Source: Hyphomicrobiales bacterium (GTDB taxonomy: Bacteria; Pseudomonadota; Alphaproteobacteria; Rhizobiales; Beijerinckiaceae). Taken from it: DNA of 64,000 nt. Shown here in pieces: positions 28,104 through 37,468 of the stretch. The translations under genes and the position numbers were made by a program. Numbering within the stretch: position 1 is the stretch's first letter; the number at the start of each line of letters is the position of its first letter. The stretch lies in assembly GCA_026400535.1 (NCBI GenBank), contig JAPLOU010000019.1:1-64000 (forward strand). The letters are read 5' to 3'. Below the pieces are notes generated by a model that did not search any database, was not told where the DNA came from, and worked only from the letters and a program-made list of their open reading frames with translations.

Positions 28104-28886
28104 ATGGAAATACCGCAAAACCGCTGCTGTCCACCGAAAATTCGGCACCGGTCCGGGGTCGCCCTCCGCCGCAACCTGCTTTCGGCCTGTGCGCTCATGT
28201 TGACCGCGATCCTTGTTCAACAGCCTGCCCATGCCCGGCAACCGCATGCGCAGCGCCATGTCCAGAGCAGCACGGGCCAGACGGAGGTTTATCTGCTGCG
28301 CGGCCTGTTCAACGTCTTCTCGCTCGGCATGGATGAGCTTGGCCGCAAGCTGACGGCCGCAGGGGTGAGGGCCCATGTGGTCAACCATGCGGAATGGAGC
28401 TCCATCGCCTCGCGCATCATCGAATCACGCAGCCGGGGACAGGGTGCGGCACGGCTGGTGTTGATCGGACATTCGCTCGGCGGCAATGACATCATCCTGC
28501 TGGCCGAAAGACTTGGCAGCAACGGCGTTCCGGTCGATCTGCTGATCCCCGTCGATGCCACCGCACCAAACCCGGTCCCGGCCAACGTCATGCGCGCGAC
28601 GAACTATTTCCAGTCCAACAATGGCTTCGGCTCGCCCTTGCGCGCCGGACCCGGTTTTCGCGGCAGGCTGATCAATGCCGATCTGGCGACCAACCGCCTT
28701 GATCTGAACCACACCGACATGGGCCACACATCGATCGACAAGAGCCCGCGCATCCATCACGAGATTGTCGGGACGGTGGCGGCGCTGGCACGGCAGCCGC
28801 GCCGTGTGGCGCAGCGCAGGCCGTCACGACCGCCAGCACAGGCCCGGACCGCGCCGCAAGCGGCAGCGGCTGCACCCCAGCGATGA
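28104..28886 (+). CDS. secreted alpha/beta hydrolase (lipase-like)
   Basis: 260 residues. A likely signal peptide ends at AHA near residue 45 (NLLSACALMLTAILVQQPAHA). The mature part has VLIGHSLGGND near 122, the nucleophile Ser elbow, and a catalytic Asp candidate in PVDATAPNPV. The basic, Pro/Ala-rich tail (RRVAQRRPSRPPAQ) is likely disordered. Substrate unknown. The stop overlaps the start of the SGNH hydrolase as ATGA, so both are made together and exported. Start: ATG at 28104, chosen for the signal peptide. Confidence 0.78.
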   Translation: MEIPQNRCCPPKIRHRSGVALRRNLLSACALMLTAILVQQPAHARQPHAQRHVQSSTGQTEVYLLRGLFNVFSLGMDELGRKLTAAGVRAHVVNHAEWSSIASRIIESRSRGQGAARLVLIGHSLGGNDIILLAERLGSNGVPVDLLIPVDATAPNPVPANVMRATNYFQSNNGFGSPLRAGPGFRGRLINADLATNRLDLNHTDMGHTSIDKSPRIHHEIVGTVAALARQPRRVAQRRPSRPPAQARTAPQAAAAAPQR

Positions 28887-29647
28887 GGCTGCCGGCGGGA
28901 ATCGTGCCGCTTGCCGCCGCCGCCTCTCTGGGCGCGGCACTGCTGGCGCCGCATCCCGCCAGGGCCGATGACGGACCGGCCGAGAGGTGCCTGAAAGCCA
29001 GCCCATCGCCATCGCTGGGCGCAGGCCTGCCGCGCCTGAAAGCGCGCCTTTCGGCGAGGCAGCCCGCCATGATCGTCGCGATCGGCTCATCATCGACGCG
29101 CGGGGTCGGCGCCTCGAGCTGGGCGGCGAGCTATCCCGAAGTGATGCAGCGCGAACTGATGCGGCTGAGGCCGGGCGCGCGCATCGAGATCGTCAATGCC
29201 GGCAGCAATGGCGAAACCATCGGCGGGCAACTGTCGCGGATGGCGAGCGACGCCTTGTCGCACAAGCCGGATCTGGTGATTTGGCAACTTGGCTCGAATG
29301 ACGTGGTCTGGCCGTGGGGCGGCATTTCCGAGACGACGGAAGCCAGCGTCGTCGACGGGATCCGCCAGATCAGGGCGGCGGGGGCGGACGTGGTCCTGAT
29401 GGACCTGCAGAACGCACCTGTGGTGGCAGGCGCGCTTCTGGCACCAGCCATGCTGGCGCTGACGGCGCGAGCGGCACGGACCGGCGGAGCAGGGCATTTC
29501 CAGCGCTTCAATCTTCTGCAACGCGCCGTCAAGGCCGGCGTCCCCTTGACCGAACTGACCGCGTGGGATCAGCTCCACAACACCGACGCCGCCTATGACT
29601 GCAAGGGCCGTGCGCTGGCGCGGGCCATCCACGCCGCTGTGCGCTGA
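28883..29647 (+). CDS. secreted SGNH/GDSL-type hydrolase
   Basis: 254 residues with a signal peptide (cleavage near ARA, residue 27). Block I reads IGSSSTRGVGA, so the usual GDS is GSS; the nucleophile Ser is kept. Block II Gly is in NAGSNGET, block III is QLGSND near 135, and block V is DQLHN near 232 with Asp and His. All catalytic positions are therefore present. Such enzymes remove acyl or acetyl groups from lipids or polysaccharides. Coupled to the lipase-like gene before it. Confidence 0.85.
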   Translation: MRLPAGIVPLAAAASLGAALLAPHPARADDGPAERCLKASPSPSLGAGLPRLKARLSARQPAMIVAIGSSSTRGVGASSWAASYPEVMQRELMRLRPGARIEIVNAGSNGETIGGQLSRMASDALSHKPDLVIWQLGSNDVVWPWGGISETTEASVVDGIRQIRAAGADVVLMDLQNAPVVAGALLAPAMLALTARAARTGGAGHFQRFNLLQRAVKAGVPLTELTAWDQLHNTDAAYDCKGRALARAIHAAVR

Positions 29648-29653
29648 GCCCGG

Positions 29654-29998
29654 TCAGCCGGTGGCGGCCTGCTTCACAGGCAGGCCCTTTTCGGCCATCA
29701 GCTGGGCCAGTTCGCCGGACTGGAACATCTCGCGGGTGATGTCGCAGCCGCCGATGAACTCGCCCTTGATGTAGAGCTGCGGGATCGTCGGCCAGTTGGA
29801 ATAGGTCTTGATGCCGTCGCGGATCGCCATGTCGTCAAGCACATTGATGCCCTTGTAGGGCACGCCAAGGTAATTCAGGATCTGCACGACCTGGCCAGAA
29901 AACCCGCACATGGGAAACTGCGGCGTGCCCTTCATGAAGAGCAGCACGTCATTGGCCTTCACTTCGGCGTCGATGGTGGCGTTGATGTCGGTCATCAC
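29654..29998 (-). CDS. grxD: monothiol glutaredoxin, Grx4/GrxD type
   Basis: Carries or senses [2Fe-2S] clusters together with BolA. The 114 residues hold the active site MCGFS near residue 30, KGTPQFP before it, and WPTIPQLYIKGEFIGGCDI near 70-86. Start: ATG at 29998 or the next codon. The bolA gene lies just upstream on the same strand, and the two proteins are known to form a complex. Confidence 0.95.
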   Translation of the reverse strand: MMTDINATIDAEVKANDVLLFMKGTPQFPMCGFSGQVVQILNYLGVPYKGINVLDDMAIRDGIKTYSNWPTIPQLYIKGEFIGGCDITREMFQSGELAQLMAEKGLPVKQAATG

Positions 29999-30037
29999 TC
30001 TCTCCTCAGGCAGGGTCGAGGCCTGCGCGGCGTTCCC

Positions 30038-30274
30038 TTAAGATTGGGCAACAATCGTCGTCAGCGCAAGGGCGTGCAGCACGCCGCCCATGTTCCCCTT
30101 CAGCGCGTCATACACCAGCTGATGCTGGCGAACGCGCGGCAGGCCCCTGAAGACAGCGGACGTCACGGTGGCGGCATAGTGATCGCCATCGCCCGCCAGA
30201 TCCTTGATCTCGACAACGGCGTCGGGGATCGCCTCCTTGATCATGCGCTCGATGTCTGTGGCCGCCATGGGCAT
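30038..30274 (-). CDS. bolA: BolA-family protein
   Basis: Partner of the monothiol glutaredoxin in iron-sulfur and iron signalling. 78 residues from ATG 30274: MIKEAIPDAVVEIKDL, DHYAATVTS, then the FRGLPRVRQHQLVYDAL helix-turn with the conserved His. AGGA lies about 9 bases upstream of this ATG, so it is preferred over a more distant in-frame start at 30295. Order purL-bolA-grxD is kept in Hyphomicrobiales. Confidence 0.93.
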   Translation of the reverse strand: MPMAATDIERMIKEAIPDAVVEIKDLAGDGDHYAATVTSAVFRGLPRVRQHQLVYDALKGNMGGVLHALALTTIVAQS

Positions 30275-30307
30275 GGTATATCTTTCCTCGTTCATGGGCC
30301 GCCGCCG

Positions 30308-30355
30308 CCATCCTCATCCTGGGCCCGTTCTTCGACGGACCCAGGATGAGGATGG
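30308..30355. repeat. 48-bp perfect-arm palindrome between purL and bolA
   Basis: Arms CCATCCTCATCCTGGG (30308-30323) and CCCAGGATGAGGATGG (30340-30355) are perfectly complementary over 16 bases, and an inner CCGT/ACGG adds four pairs around a TTCG-like loop. It lacks a T-run. Palindromes with the CCTCATCCTGGG core are scattered in Hyphomicrobiales genomes, so this is probably an interspersed element; it may also protect or end the purL transcript. Confidence 0.75.
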
Positions 30356-30369
30356 GAGGGCTCGGTCAA

Positions 30370-32577
30370 TCAGCCTTTGCCAGTCATGAACGCCGGGAAC
30401 CAGCGTTCATGGGCCGTGCTCAGCTCTTTCACCGATATTGGCCCTTCTGCGCCAAGCGTCAACGCTTCACCGCCGACGGCGCCGATGATCACGGCTGGAA
30501 CCCCCGCCTTCCGGGCAGCCTCCAGCACGGCCGCTGCCTGCGATGCTGCGCAGGTCAGCACATAGCGCGCCTGATCCTCGCCGAACAGCGCGCCGTGGGC
30601 GGGGCCCGGTGGCAATGCCGTGATCGTCGCGCCGAGCCCGCCCGCCATGGCCATTTCGGCCAGACAAAGCGCCAGACCGCCATCGGAGCAGTCATGCACC
30701 GCCGTCAGATGACCGGCGCGGATCAGGTTGCGCACGAGATCGCCGTTGCGGCGCTCGATGGCAAGGTCCACAGCGGGCGGCGCGCCCTCGGCCCGGCCGC
30801 AGATATCGCGCAGGTAGATCGACTGGCCAAGCCAGCCGGTCGTATCACCGATCAGCGCCACCACGTCACCCGCGGCCTTGAAGGCCACCGTCGCATGACA
30901 GGCAACATCCGGCAGCACACCGACACCGCCGATGGTCGGTGTCGGCAGGATGCCCTGGCCGTTTGTCTCATTGTAGAGCGAGACATTGCCGGACACGACG
31001 GGGAACTCGAGCGCACGGCAGGCCTCTCCGATGCCCGCGATGCAGCCGACGAGTTGGCCCATGGCATGGGGGCGCTCGGGATTGCCGAAATTGAGGTTGT
31101 CGGTAATGGCGAGCGGGGTCGCGCCGACGGCGGTCAGGTTGCGCCAGGCTTCGGCCACGGCCTGCTTGCCGCCCTCGACCGGGTCGGCCTCGCAGTAACG
31201 CGGCGTGACATCGCAGGTCATGGCGAGACCCTTGGGGCCATCCTCGATGCGGATCAGGCCGGCATCGCCGCCCGGCGTCACCACCGAATTGCCGAGGATC
31301 AGCGTGTCATATTGCTCGTAAACCCAGCGCTTGGAGCACTGGTCCGGTGAGCCGACGAGCGTGAGCAGCGCATCGCGGTTCGGCACTGGCGGCACAACGT
31401 CACTGGCCGCAATCACCAGCCGTTTCGGGGTCGGCGCCCAGGGCCTGTCATAATCTGGAGCCTCGTCACCGAGCTCCTTGATCGGCATGTCGGCCATGAC
31501 CTCGCCCTGATGCCTGATGACGAAGCGCAGGGTGTCCGTGGTGTGGCCGATGACGGCGAAGTCGAGGCCCCATTTGCGGAAGATCGCCTCCGCCTCCGCT
31601 TCCTTGCCGGGCGTCAGCACCATGAGCATGCGCTCCTGGCTCTCCGACAGCATCATCTCATAGGCGGTCATGCGCTCTTCGCGGCAGGGCACCTTGTCGA
31701 GATCAAGCTCGACGCCGAGGTCGCCCTTGGCGCCCATCTCGACCGCCGAGCAGGTGAGACCCGCCGCACCCATGTCCTGGATCGCGTCGACGCAGCCCTT
31801 GGCCATGATCTCGAGGCAGGCTTCGAGCAGCAGTTTCTCGGCAAAAGGGTCACCCACCTGCACGGTTGGGCGCTTCTCCGCAGAGTTGTCGTCAAACTCC
31901 GCCGAGGCCATGGTGGCGCCGTGAATGCCGTCGCGCCCGGTCTTGGAGCCCAGATAGACGATGGCCTTGCCGACGCCCGTCGCCTTGGCGAGGAAGATGC
32001 CATCGCTGCGGGCAAGGCCGACAGCCATGGCGTTGACGAGGATGTTGCCATTGTAGCGCGCATCGAAGCCGACCGAGCCGCCTACCGTGGGCACGCCGAA
32101 GGAGTTTCCGTAGCCGCCGATGCCGGCCACCACGCCGGCCACAAGCTGCCGCGTCCTGGGATGGCCCGGCTCGCCGAAGCGCAGGGCATTGAGGACCGCG
32201 ATCGGGCGGGCGCCCATGGTGAACACGTCGCGCAGGATGCCGCCGACGCCTGTGGTCGCGCCCTGGTAGGGCTCGATGAAGGACGGGTGGTTGTGGCTCT
32301 CCATCTTGAAGACGATGGCATGGCCATCGCCAATGTCGATGACACCGGCATTCTCGCCCGGACCCTGCAGCACCCACGGCGCCTTGGTCGGCAGCGTCTT
32401 AAGGTGCTTCTTCGACGATTTGTAGGAGCAGTGCTCGTTCCACATGGCCGAGACGATGCCGAGTTCCGTGATGGTCGGCTCGCGGCCCATCAGCTTGAGG
32501 AAGCGCTGGTACTCGTCCGGCTTCAGCCCGTGTTCGGCGACAAGCTGAGGCGTGATCGTGATGGCGTTGGCGAGCAC
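30370..32577 (-). CDS. purL: phosphoribosylformylglycinamidine synthase subunit PurL
   Basis: Purine synthesis, step four: ATP-dependent amidation of FGAR, with PurS and PurQ. The 735 residues are the small, single-domain-pair PurL type: [15 protein letters not shown] near 45, ESHNHPS near 93, [15 protein letters not shown] near 240, and [15 protein letters not shown] near 635. Complete. purQ and purS are not in this window. Confidence 0.97.
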   Translation of the reverse strand: MLANAITITPQLVAEHGLKPDEYQRFLKLMGREPTITELGIVSAMWNEHCSYKSSKKHLKTLPTKAPWVLQGPGENAGVIDIGDGHAIVFKMESHNHPSFIEPYQGATTGVGGILRDVFTMGARPIAVLNALRFGEPGHPRTRQLVAGVVAGIGGYGNSFGVPTVGGSVGFDARYNGNILVNAMAVGLARSDGIFLAKATGVGKAIVYLGSKTGRDGIHGATMASAEFDDNSAEKRPTVQVGDPFAEKLLLEACLEIMAKGCVDAIQDMGAAGLTCSAVEMGAKGDLGVELDLDKVPCREERMTAYEMMLSESQERMLMVLTPGKEAEAEAIFRKWGLDFAVIGHTTDTLRFVIRHQGEVMADMPIKELGDEAPDYDRPWAPTPKRLVIAASDVVPPVPNRDALLTLVGSPDQCSKRWVYEQYDTLILGNSVVTPGGDAGLIRIEDGPKGLAMTCDVTPRYCEADPVEGGKQAVAEAWRNLTAVGATPLAITDNLNFGNPERPHAMGQLVGCIAGIGEACRALEFPVVSGNVSLYNETNGQGILPTPTIGGVGVLPDVACHATVAFKAAGDVVALIGDTTGWLGQSIYLRDICGRAEGAPPAVDLAIERRNGDLVRNLIRAGHLTAVHDCSDGGLALCLAEMAMAGGLGATITALPPGPAHGALFGEDQARYVLTCAASQAAAVLEAARKAGVPAVIIGAVGGEALTLGAEGPISVKELSTAHERWFPAFMTGKG

Positions 32578-32794
32578 CTGGTTCCCCTTGTCGGCTGCCG
32601 GTCAGGCGCGCCACTCGCGGCAAGGCCTGCACGTCCCAATGCAACACAGCTGTGCGCTTTCGGGGCAATAGCCTGCCCTGACGCAGGACACAATCCGGGC
32701 TGTTGAGCCATTTCGGAACAGAACCCCGCTGGCGTGAAGGTTGCTGTTGAGAAAGCGCTAAGGTTCCGAATGTCCTGCTCCGGAGAGCTTCCCC

Positions 32795-34222
32795 ATGATG
32801 GCTTTGCGCACGTTTGCATCAATCCGCCGGCGCTTTTCCCGCAACCAGGATGGCAGCGTCGGCATGATCTTCGGATTGTCGCTCATCCCGCTGCTCGGAC
32901 TCACAGGCGTCACGGTCGACTATGGCCGCGCCGCCCTTGTCCGCGCCGAACTGCAGTCAGCCGCTGACGCAACCGCCCTTGCCCTCGCCAAGGACTCGGT
33001 GAGCGCGTCTCCGGCCCAAATCACAGCGCGCGCCAACGCACATTTCAACGCCAACTTCCCCGCCCGCTTCGGCAGCTCCATCGAACGCGTTGTCGTGACC
33101 AAGGAAACGGATCGCTTCCGCGTGCAGGCGACGGCCCGCATCGACTACACGATGGTGCAGTTGATCGGCCCGACCAGCGGCGTCGTCAGCGCGGAAGCCA
33201 CATCCGGCTGGGGCATCAACAAGATCGAAATCGCGCTTGTGCTCGACAACACCGGCTCGATGGGCTGGAGCAACAAGATGCAGGAGCTGAAGAGGGCCCT
33301 GTGCGGTGACCTAACCTGCTCCAACGCCAATCCAAGCTCAGGCTTTGTCAAGGCGATGAAGGATGCGGCCGTGCAGAACGACCAGATCCGCGTCGCACTG
33401 GTGCCGTTCGACACCACGGTACGCGTGCCGCAGACCGTTCAGACCGCGGTGTCCGCCGGCTGGCCGATGCCGGACAGCTTCAGCTATGCCGGCGCCGGCT
33501 ATTGCGGCGCCAACCCCAACACCGCAGAACGCGTCAGTTGGAGCCTCGCAGGCGCGCCATCGACCTCATGGTTCCGTTTCGCCAACCGCGACAAGGACAC
33601 GATTGCGGCCGGCAGCGGATGTGGACCAGGACGCATCACCCGCACCACCTGGCGGGGCTGCCTGTGGGACCGCGACCAGGACAGTGATCGCGACACGAAG
33701 CCGAGTGGCGTCGACACGACCGATATCCGCACCCTGTATCCGGCGGTGACCTGCCGTTCGAACAACCTCGCCCGCATGGCCCCGCTCGTCGATGTGCGGA
33801 CCAATGCTGCCAGCCTGATCACGTCGCTGGCCGCCATGCAGCCCTCGGGCAATACCAACGTGACCATCGGCGCGACCTGGGGCGTGAACATGCTGACGCC
33901 CGGCTTTCCGATGAGCACCGCGATCGCGCCGGAGGCCAATCTCAACCGCTTCATGATCCTGCTGACAGATGGCGACAACACCGAGAACCGCACGGGAGGC
34001 AACCAGGCATCGATCGACGCCCGCACGCGCCTCGCCTGCGCCAACGCCAAGGCCGCCGGCATTCTGGTCTACACCGTGCGCGTCATCGACGGGAACCGTG
34101 ATCTCCTGCGCGCGTGCGCCTCGACGCCCGGCAATTATTACGAGGTCGCCTCCGCGACCCAGCTCGATAGCGTGTTCCAGAGCATTGCTAGCCAGATCGG
34201 CGGGATCCGCCTGACCAACTGA
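32795..34222 (+). CDS. TadG-like pilus assembly protein with VWA domain
   Basis: 475 residues. An N-terminal anchor follows a basic start (RRRFSRNQDGSVGMIFGLSLIPLLGLTG), with GSV..IF as in TadE/TadG pseudopilins. The helical stretch after it has AELQSAADATALALA. A von Willebrand A domain starts near 145 with the metal site DNTGSMGWS and continues to about 470, with a DGDN motif near 390. Secreted or anchored in the periplasm; TadG proteins belong to Flp pilus systems, but no other tad gene is present, so a lone surface role is likely. GGAGAG precedes the ATG. Confidence 0.85.
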   Translation: MMALRTFASIRRRFSRNQDGSVGMIFGLSLIPLLGLTGVTVDYGRAALVRAELQSAADATALALAKDSVSASPAQITARANAHFNANFPARFGSSIERVVVTKETDRFRVQATARIDYTMVQLIGPTSGVVSAEATSGWGINKIEIALVLDNTGSMGWSNKMQELKRALCGDLTCSNANPSSGFVKAMKDAAVQNDQIRVALVPFDTTVRVPQTVQTAVSAGWPMPDSFSYAGAGYCGANPNTAERVSWSLAGAPSTSWFRFANRDKDTIAAGSGCGPGRITRTTWRGCLWDRDQDSDRDTKPSGVDTTDIRTLYPAVTCRSNNLARMAPLVDVRTNAASLITSLAAMQPSGNTNVTIGATWGVNMLTPGFPMSTAIAPEANLNRFMILLTDGDNTENRTGGNQASIDARTRLACANAKAAGILVYTVRVIDGNRDLLRACASTPGNYYEVASATQLDSVFQSIASQIGGIRLTN

Positions 34223-34227
34223 AGCCG

Positions 34228-34665
34228 TCACACCACGAGTGCCTCCATCGCCATCCTGGCCCTGTCGGGGATGGCGATCGGCGTCTGCGTTATGCGGTCG
34301 ACATAGACGTGCGTGAAGCGGCCCTGCGCCGCCGCCAGCGCTCCTCCTGCCCGGAACACGCCGATCCGGTAGCTCACGGACGATCTCCCCAGCCGCTCGA
34401 CGGCCAGCCCGAGCTCGACCGTTTCCGGAAAGCTGACGCTCTCGAAATAGGTGCAGGCCGTTTCGACCACGAGGCCGACAATGGCGTCCGAAACCGGATC
34501 AAGCAGGCCCTGCTCGATCAGCCAGGCATTCACGGCCGTGTCGAACCAACCGTAATAGACCACATTGTTCACATGCCCGTAGACGTCATTGTCATGCCAG
34601 CGCGTCGGCATCGGCCGGAACACGCCGAACGCCGCCCGGCCGGCGCGGTCCGGACGCACGCTCAC
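34228..34665 (-). CDS. hotdog-fold acyl-CoA thioesterase
   Basis: 145 residues of the 4-hydroxybenzoyl-CoA thioesterase/YbgC type, with RWHDNDVYGHVNNVVYY near 22-38 containing the catalytic Asp, then FESVSFPETVELGLAVERLG. It splits acyl-CoA into acid and CoA. Its start overlaps the stop of the alcohol dehydrogenase gene as ATGA, so both belong to one unit. The substrate is unknown. Confidence 0.88.
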   Translation of the reverse strand: MSVRPDRAGRAAFGVFRPMPTRWHDNDVYGHVNNVVYYGWFDTAVNAWLIEQGLLDPVSDAIVGLVVETACTYFESVSFPETVELGLAVERLGRSSVSYRIGVFRAGGALAAAQGRFTHVYVDRITQTPIAIPDRARMAMEALVV

Positions 34666-35810
34666 CAGCAGGCCTCGTAGATCGCCTGCGCATCGGCCTG
34701 CGTGACCGCACGGGGATTGTTCACCAGAAGCCGGGTCTGCTTCATCGCGTCATCGGCAAGGCGCGGCAGGGCATCCTTGGGGATGCCGACATCGCGCAGA
34801 CGGGGCGGCAGGCCAAGGCCGAGCGCCAGCGCGGCCATCGCATCCGGAAACGCCTTCGCCCGGATGCGTTTTGGCAGTTCGGGAAAGATGATGCCCGCCA
34901 ATTCGCCATAGGCCTCTCCGGCCCGAGGCGCGTTGAAGCGCAAGACCTCCGGGAGCACGAGGGCATTGGACAGCCCATGCGGCACGTGGAAAATCCCGCC
35001 GATCGGATAGGCCAGCGCATGCACGGCGGCGACCGGCGAGTTCGCGAAAGCCTGGCCGGCCAGCATGGAGCCGAGCAGCATCGCGGCGCGCGGCGCCGGT
35101 TCATGGCCATGGTGGACCGCCCGGGCGATGTTGCCACCGAGCAGACGCAGGGCCTCGCGGGCCAGGGACCGCGAAACCGGGTTGTTGTTCGCCGAGCCGG
35201 AAGTGTAGGCCTCGATCGCATGCACCATGGCGTCGATCCCGGTTGCGGCCGTGACGTAAGCCGGCAGCGCGAGGGTGAGGTCCGGATCAAGGAGCGCAAG
35301 GTCCGGCAGCAGGAGCGGGGAGACCACGCCTTTCTTCTCCGCCTCGCCAGTGGTCACGATCGCGATCGGGGTGACCTCCGATCCGGTGCCGGCGGTCGTC
35401 GGGCACAGGATCAGCGGCAGGCGCGGCCCCCTGGCGTTGCCCACCCCGTAGGCTTGAACCAAACCTTCGCCGGATCGGGCCAGCAGTGCGACCAGCTTGG
35501 CCACATCCATCGGCGAGCCGCCGCCGAGACCGATCACGCCCGTGGCCCCATGCCGGCGCGCGGCTTCAACCGCCGCCAGCACGACCGCCTCCGGCGGGTC
35601 GGCGACAACCTCGGCAAAGATGGTCACGGCGGTTCCGGCTGCGGACAGGCTGTCAAAGGCAGGAGCCAGCAGCCCGGAGCCCAGCAGTCCGGCATCGGTG
35701 AGCACGATGACACGCTGCCCAAGCAGGTGCCTGGCGTGCTCGCCAAGGGACTTGATCCTGCCCGATCCGAACAGGATGGACGGTGGGGCATGGAAGACAA
35801 ATGGCGTCAT
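34662..35810 (-). CDS. iron-containing alcohol dehydrogenase
   Basis: Type III (Fe-dependent) NAD(P)-linked dehydrogenase, 382 residues. The nucleotide site GGGSPMDVAKL is near 97. The metal ligands are in TGIDAMVHAIEAY near 192 and AVHALAYPIGGIFHVPHG near 260. It has TTAGTGSEVTPIAI near 140. Substrates in the family range from short alcohols to maleylacetate and 4-hydroxybutyrate; this sequence does not show the maleylacetate reductase features clearly. Pairing with a thioesterase suggests reduction or oxidation of an acid-derived intermediate. Confidence 0.9.
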   Translation of the reverse strand: MTPFVFHAPPSILFGSGRIKSLGEHARHLLGQRVIVLTDAGLLGSGLLAPAFDSLSAAGTAVTIFAEVVADPPEAVVLAAVEAARRHGATGVIGLGGGSPMDVAKLVALLARSGEGLVQAYGVGNARGPRLPLILCPTTAGTGSEVTPIAIVTTGEAEKKGVVSPLLLPDLALLDPDLTLALPAYVTAATGIDAMVHAIEAYTSGSANNNPVSRSLAREALRLLGGNIARAVHHGHEPAPRAAMLLGSMLAGQAFANSPVAAVHALAYPIGGIFHVPHGLSNALVLPEVLRFNAPRAGEAYGELAGIIFPELPKRIRAKAFPDAMAALALGLGLPPRLRDVGIPKDALPRLADDAMKQTRLLVNNPRAVTQADAQAIYEACW

Positions 35811-35973
35811 GCCCTGTTGTCGCCGTTCGGCGGCGCAAAATCAATTCACGCTTGGCGTCAGGGCTGTCGACAGCCATGCTTGTCGACTGATGCCACGGCC
35901 AATCACGGACCTGTCAGGCATCCCGGGGGACAAATGGGCTTGCGCAATCGCGCCACTGGCCCATATCGCGTGC

Positions 35974-36459
35974 ATGCCGACCATGCGCCTACCCCTCGAC
36001 AAACTGTTCTACGCCATCGCGCCAGTCATTGCCTGTTCGGTGATCGGCAACACCGTGACGCGGCCGAGCCTACCGGTCTGGTATGCAGGCCTGATCAAAC
36101 CAGCCTTCAATCCGCCGAACTGGCTGTTTCCGGTCGCCTGGACCGCACTGTTCGCCTTGATGGCCTATGCGGTTTACCGGATCTGGAAATGGCCGCCCGC
36201 CACGCCCGGCCGCACCAAGGCGCTGCTCGCCTATCACGGCCAGTTGATCCTGAACGTGTCGTGGTCGCTGGCTTTCTTCGGGGCGCAGTCACCGCTGCTC
36301 GGCCTTGTGGTGATCGTTCCGTTTCTGGCGCTGATCGTGCTCACCATCCGCGCCTTCGACGTGGTCGATCCTTTTGCCTCATGGCTGCTCTGGCCCTATG
36401 CCGCGTGGGTCTGTTTCGCAACGTTGATCAACGTCGCCATCGTCGCGCTCAATCGGTAG
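35974..36459 (+). CDS. tspO: TspO/MBR family tryptophan-rich sensory protein
   Basis: Five-helix membrane protein of 161 residues that binds tetrapyrroles and sterols. In Rhodobacter and rhizobia it modulates oxygen- and nutrient-dependent gene expression. The signatures are visible: SLPVWYAGLIKPAFNPPNWLF near 35-55, AVYRIW, and LNVSWSLAFFGAQSPLLGL near 100. Start: ATG at 35974 or 35983; neither has a strong ribosome site. Confidence 0.93.
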   Translation: MPTMRLPLDKLFYAIAPVIACSVIGNTVTRPSLPVWYAGLIKPAFNPPNWLFPVAWTALFALMAYAVYRIWKWPPATPGRTKALLAYHGQLILNVSWSLAFFGAQSPLLGLVVIVPFLALIVLTIRAFDVVDPFASWLLWPYAAWVCFATLINVAIVALNR

Positions 36460-36462
36460 GGC

Positions 36463-36840
36463 TCAGGCCCGGTCGGCGTTCTTCAGCACGCGCCCGACCG
36501 TGCCGCGCAGTTCGGCAAGTCCGAAGGGCTTGGTCATCACGTCGACGACAATGTTCTCGAGGCTCTTGGCGCGCTCGCGCTGCTCGGCATAGCCTGTCAT
36601 CAGCAGGATGCTCAGGCCCGGATAATCCCGCTTGGCCGCCAGCGCCATGGCGATCCCATCCATCAGCGGCATCCGGATGTCGCTCAGCACGAGGTCGAAC
36701 GCACCCTTGTACTGGGTTAGCACATCCATGCCTTCGGCGCCGTCCCCGGCCATGATCACATGGTGTCCGTCCAGCGAAAGGCCACGCGCGATCAGCGCGC
36801 GCACCGCTTCTTCGTCATCAACCACCAGGATCCGGGCCAT
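36463..36840 (-). CDS. cpdR: response regulator CpdR
   Basis: Single-receiver protein of 125 residues. Acidic pocket VDDE at 7-10, phospho-acceptor Asp54 in LSDIRMPLMDG, Thr/Lys in MTGYAEQ and MTKPFG (Lys104). It matches CpdR, which in Caulobacter and Sinorhizobium acts as an adaptor that primes the ClpXP protease to degrade cell-cycle proteins, and is switched off by CckA-ChpT phosphorylation. Start: ATG at 36840; it converges with tspO with only 3 bases between the stops. Confidence 0.9.
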   Translation of the reverse strand: MARILVVDDEEAVRALIARGLSLDGHHVIMAGDGAEGMDVLTQYKGAFDLVLSDIRMPLMDGIAMALAAKRDYPGLSILLMTGYAEQRERAKSLENIVVDVMTKPFGLAELRGTVGRVLKNADRA

Positions 36841-36856
36841 TGCCGAGCGCGCTCTC

Positions 36857-37417
36857 TCAGACCCCGTCAAAGCCGGGCTGATCATCGGTTTCAATGACGC
36901 CCACATAGGGCAGCTGGCGGAAGCAATGGGCCACGTCCATGCCATAGCCGACCACAAAGTAGTCAGGGCAGATGAACCCGACATAATCGGCCTTGATCGA
37001 CACGGCACGCTTGCCGGGCTTCTCCAGCAGAACCGCGCTCAGCACGCGCCGGGCGCCGCGCGCGGCAAGCAGGTCCTTGGCGAAGGCCAAGGTCCGTCCG
37101 CTTTCGAGGATATCGTCGACCAGCAGCACGTCGCGCCCGGAGACCTCGCTCTGCACGTCGCGCAGGATCTCGACCTGGCCCGAGGAGACGGTGGCCGCTC
37201 GGTAGGATGACAGGTGGACGAACTCGACCTGCGGGCTCATCCCGGCCCTGTGCATGGCCCGAATCAGGTCCGCAGCGAACATGAAGCTGCCCTTCAGAAC
37301 GGCGACGACGAGCAGGTCGTTGACGTCGGACTGTGCAATCTGTCCGGCGATCTCGTTGATGCGGCGGGCAATGTCATCCTCATCGTAAAGGACGCGGATG
37401 CGTTGATGATGGGCCAT
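36857..37417 (-). CDS. hpt: hypoxanthine phosphoribosyltransferase
   Basis: Purine salvage enzyme that makes IMP/GMP from hypoxanthine/guanine and PRPP. 186 residues with LLVVAVLKGSFMFAADLIR near 38, the PRPP loop LLVDDILESGRTL near 100 and a C-terminal DYVGFICPDYFVVGYGMD. Complete. It lies 16 bases before the cpdR start on the same strand, so both may share a transcript. Confidence 0.95.
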   Translation of the reverse strand: MAHHQRIRVLYDEDDIARRINEIAGQIAQSDVNDLLVVAVLKGSFMFAADLIRAMHRAGMSPQVEFVHLSSYRAATVSSGQVEILRDVQSEVSGRDVLLVDDILESGRTLAFAKDLLAARGARRVLSAVLLEKPGKRAVSIKADYVGFICPDYFVVGYGMDVAHCFRQLPYVGVIETDDQPGFDGV

Positions 37418-37468
37418 GGCGGGCTCCGGCAGGACTGGTGCGGGCGCGCCGGGAGCGGCGCTATGACG

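Noticed and set aside
31510-32706. 398-codon plus-strand frame opposite purL
   Set aside because: Antisense shadow of a GC-rich conserved gene; no motif of its own.
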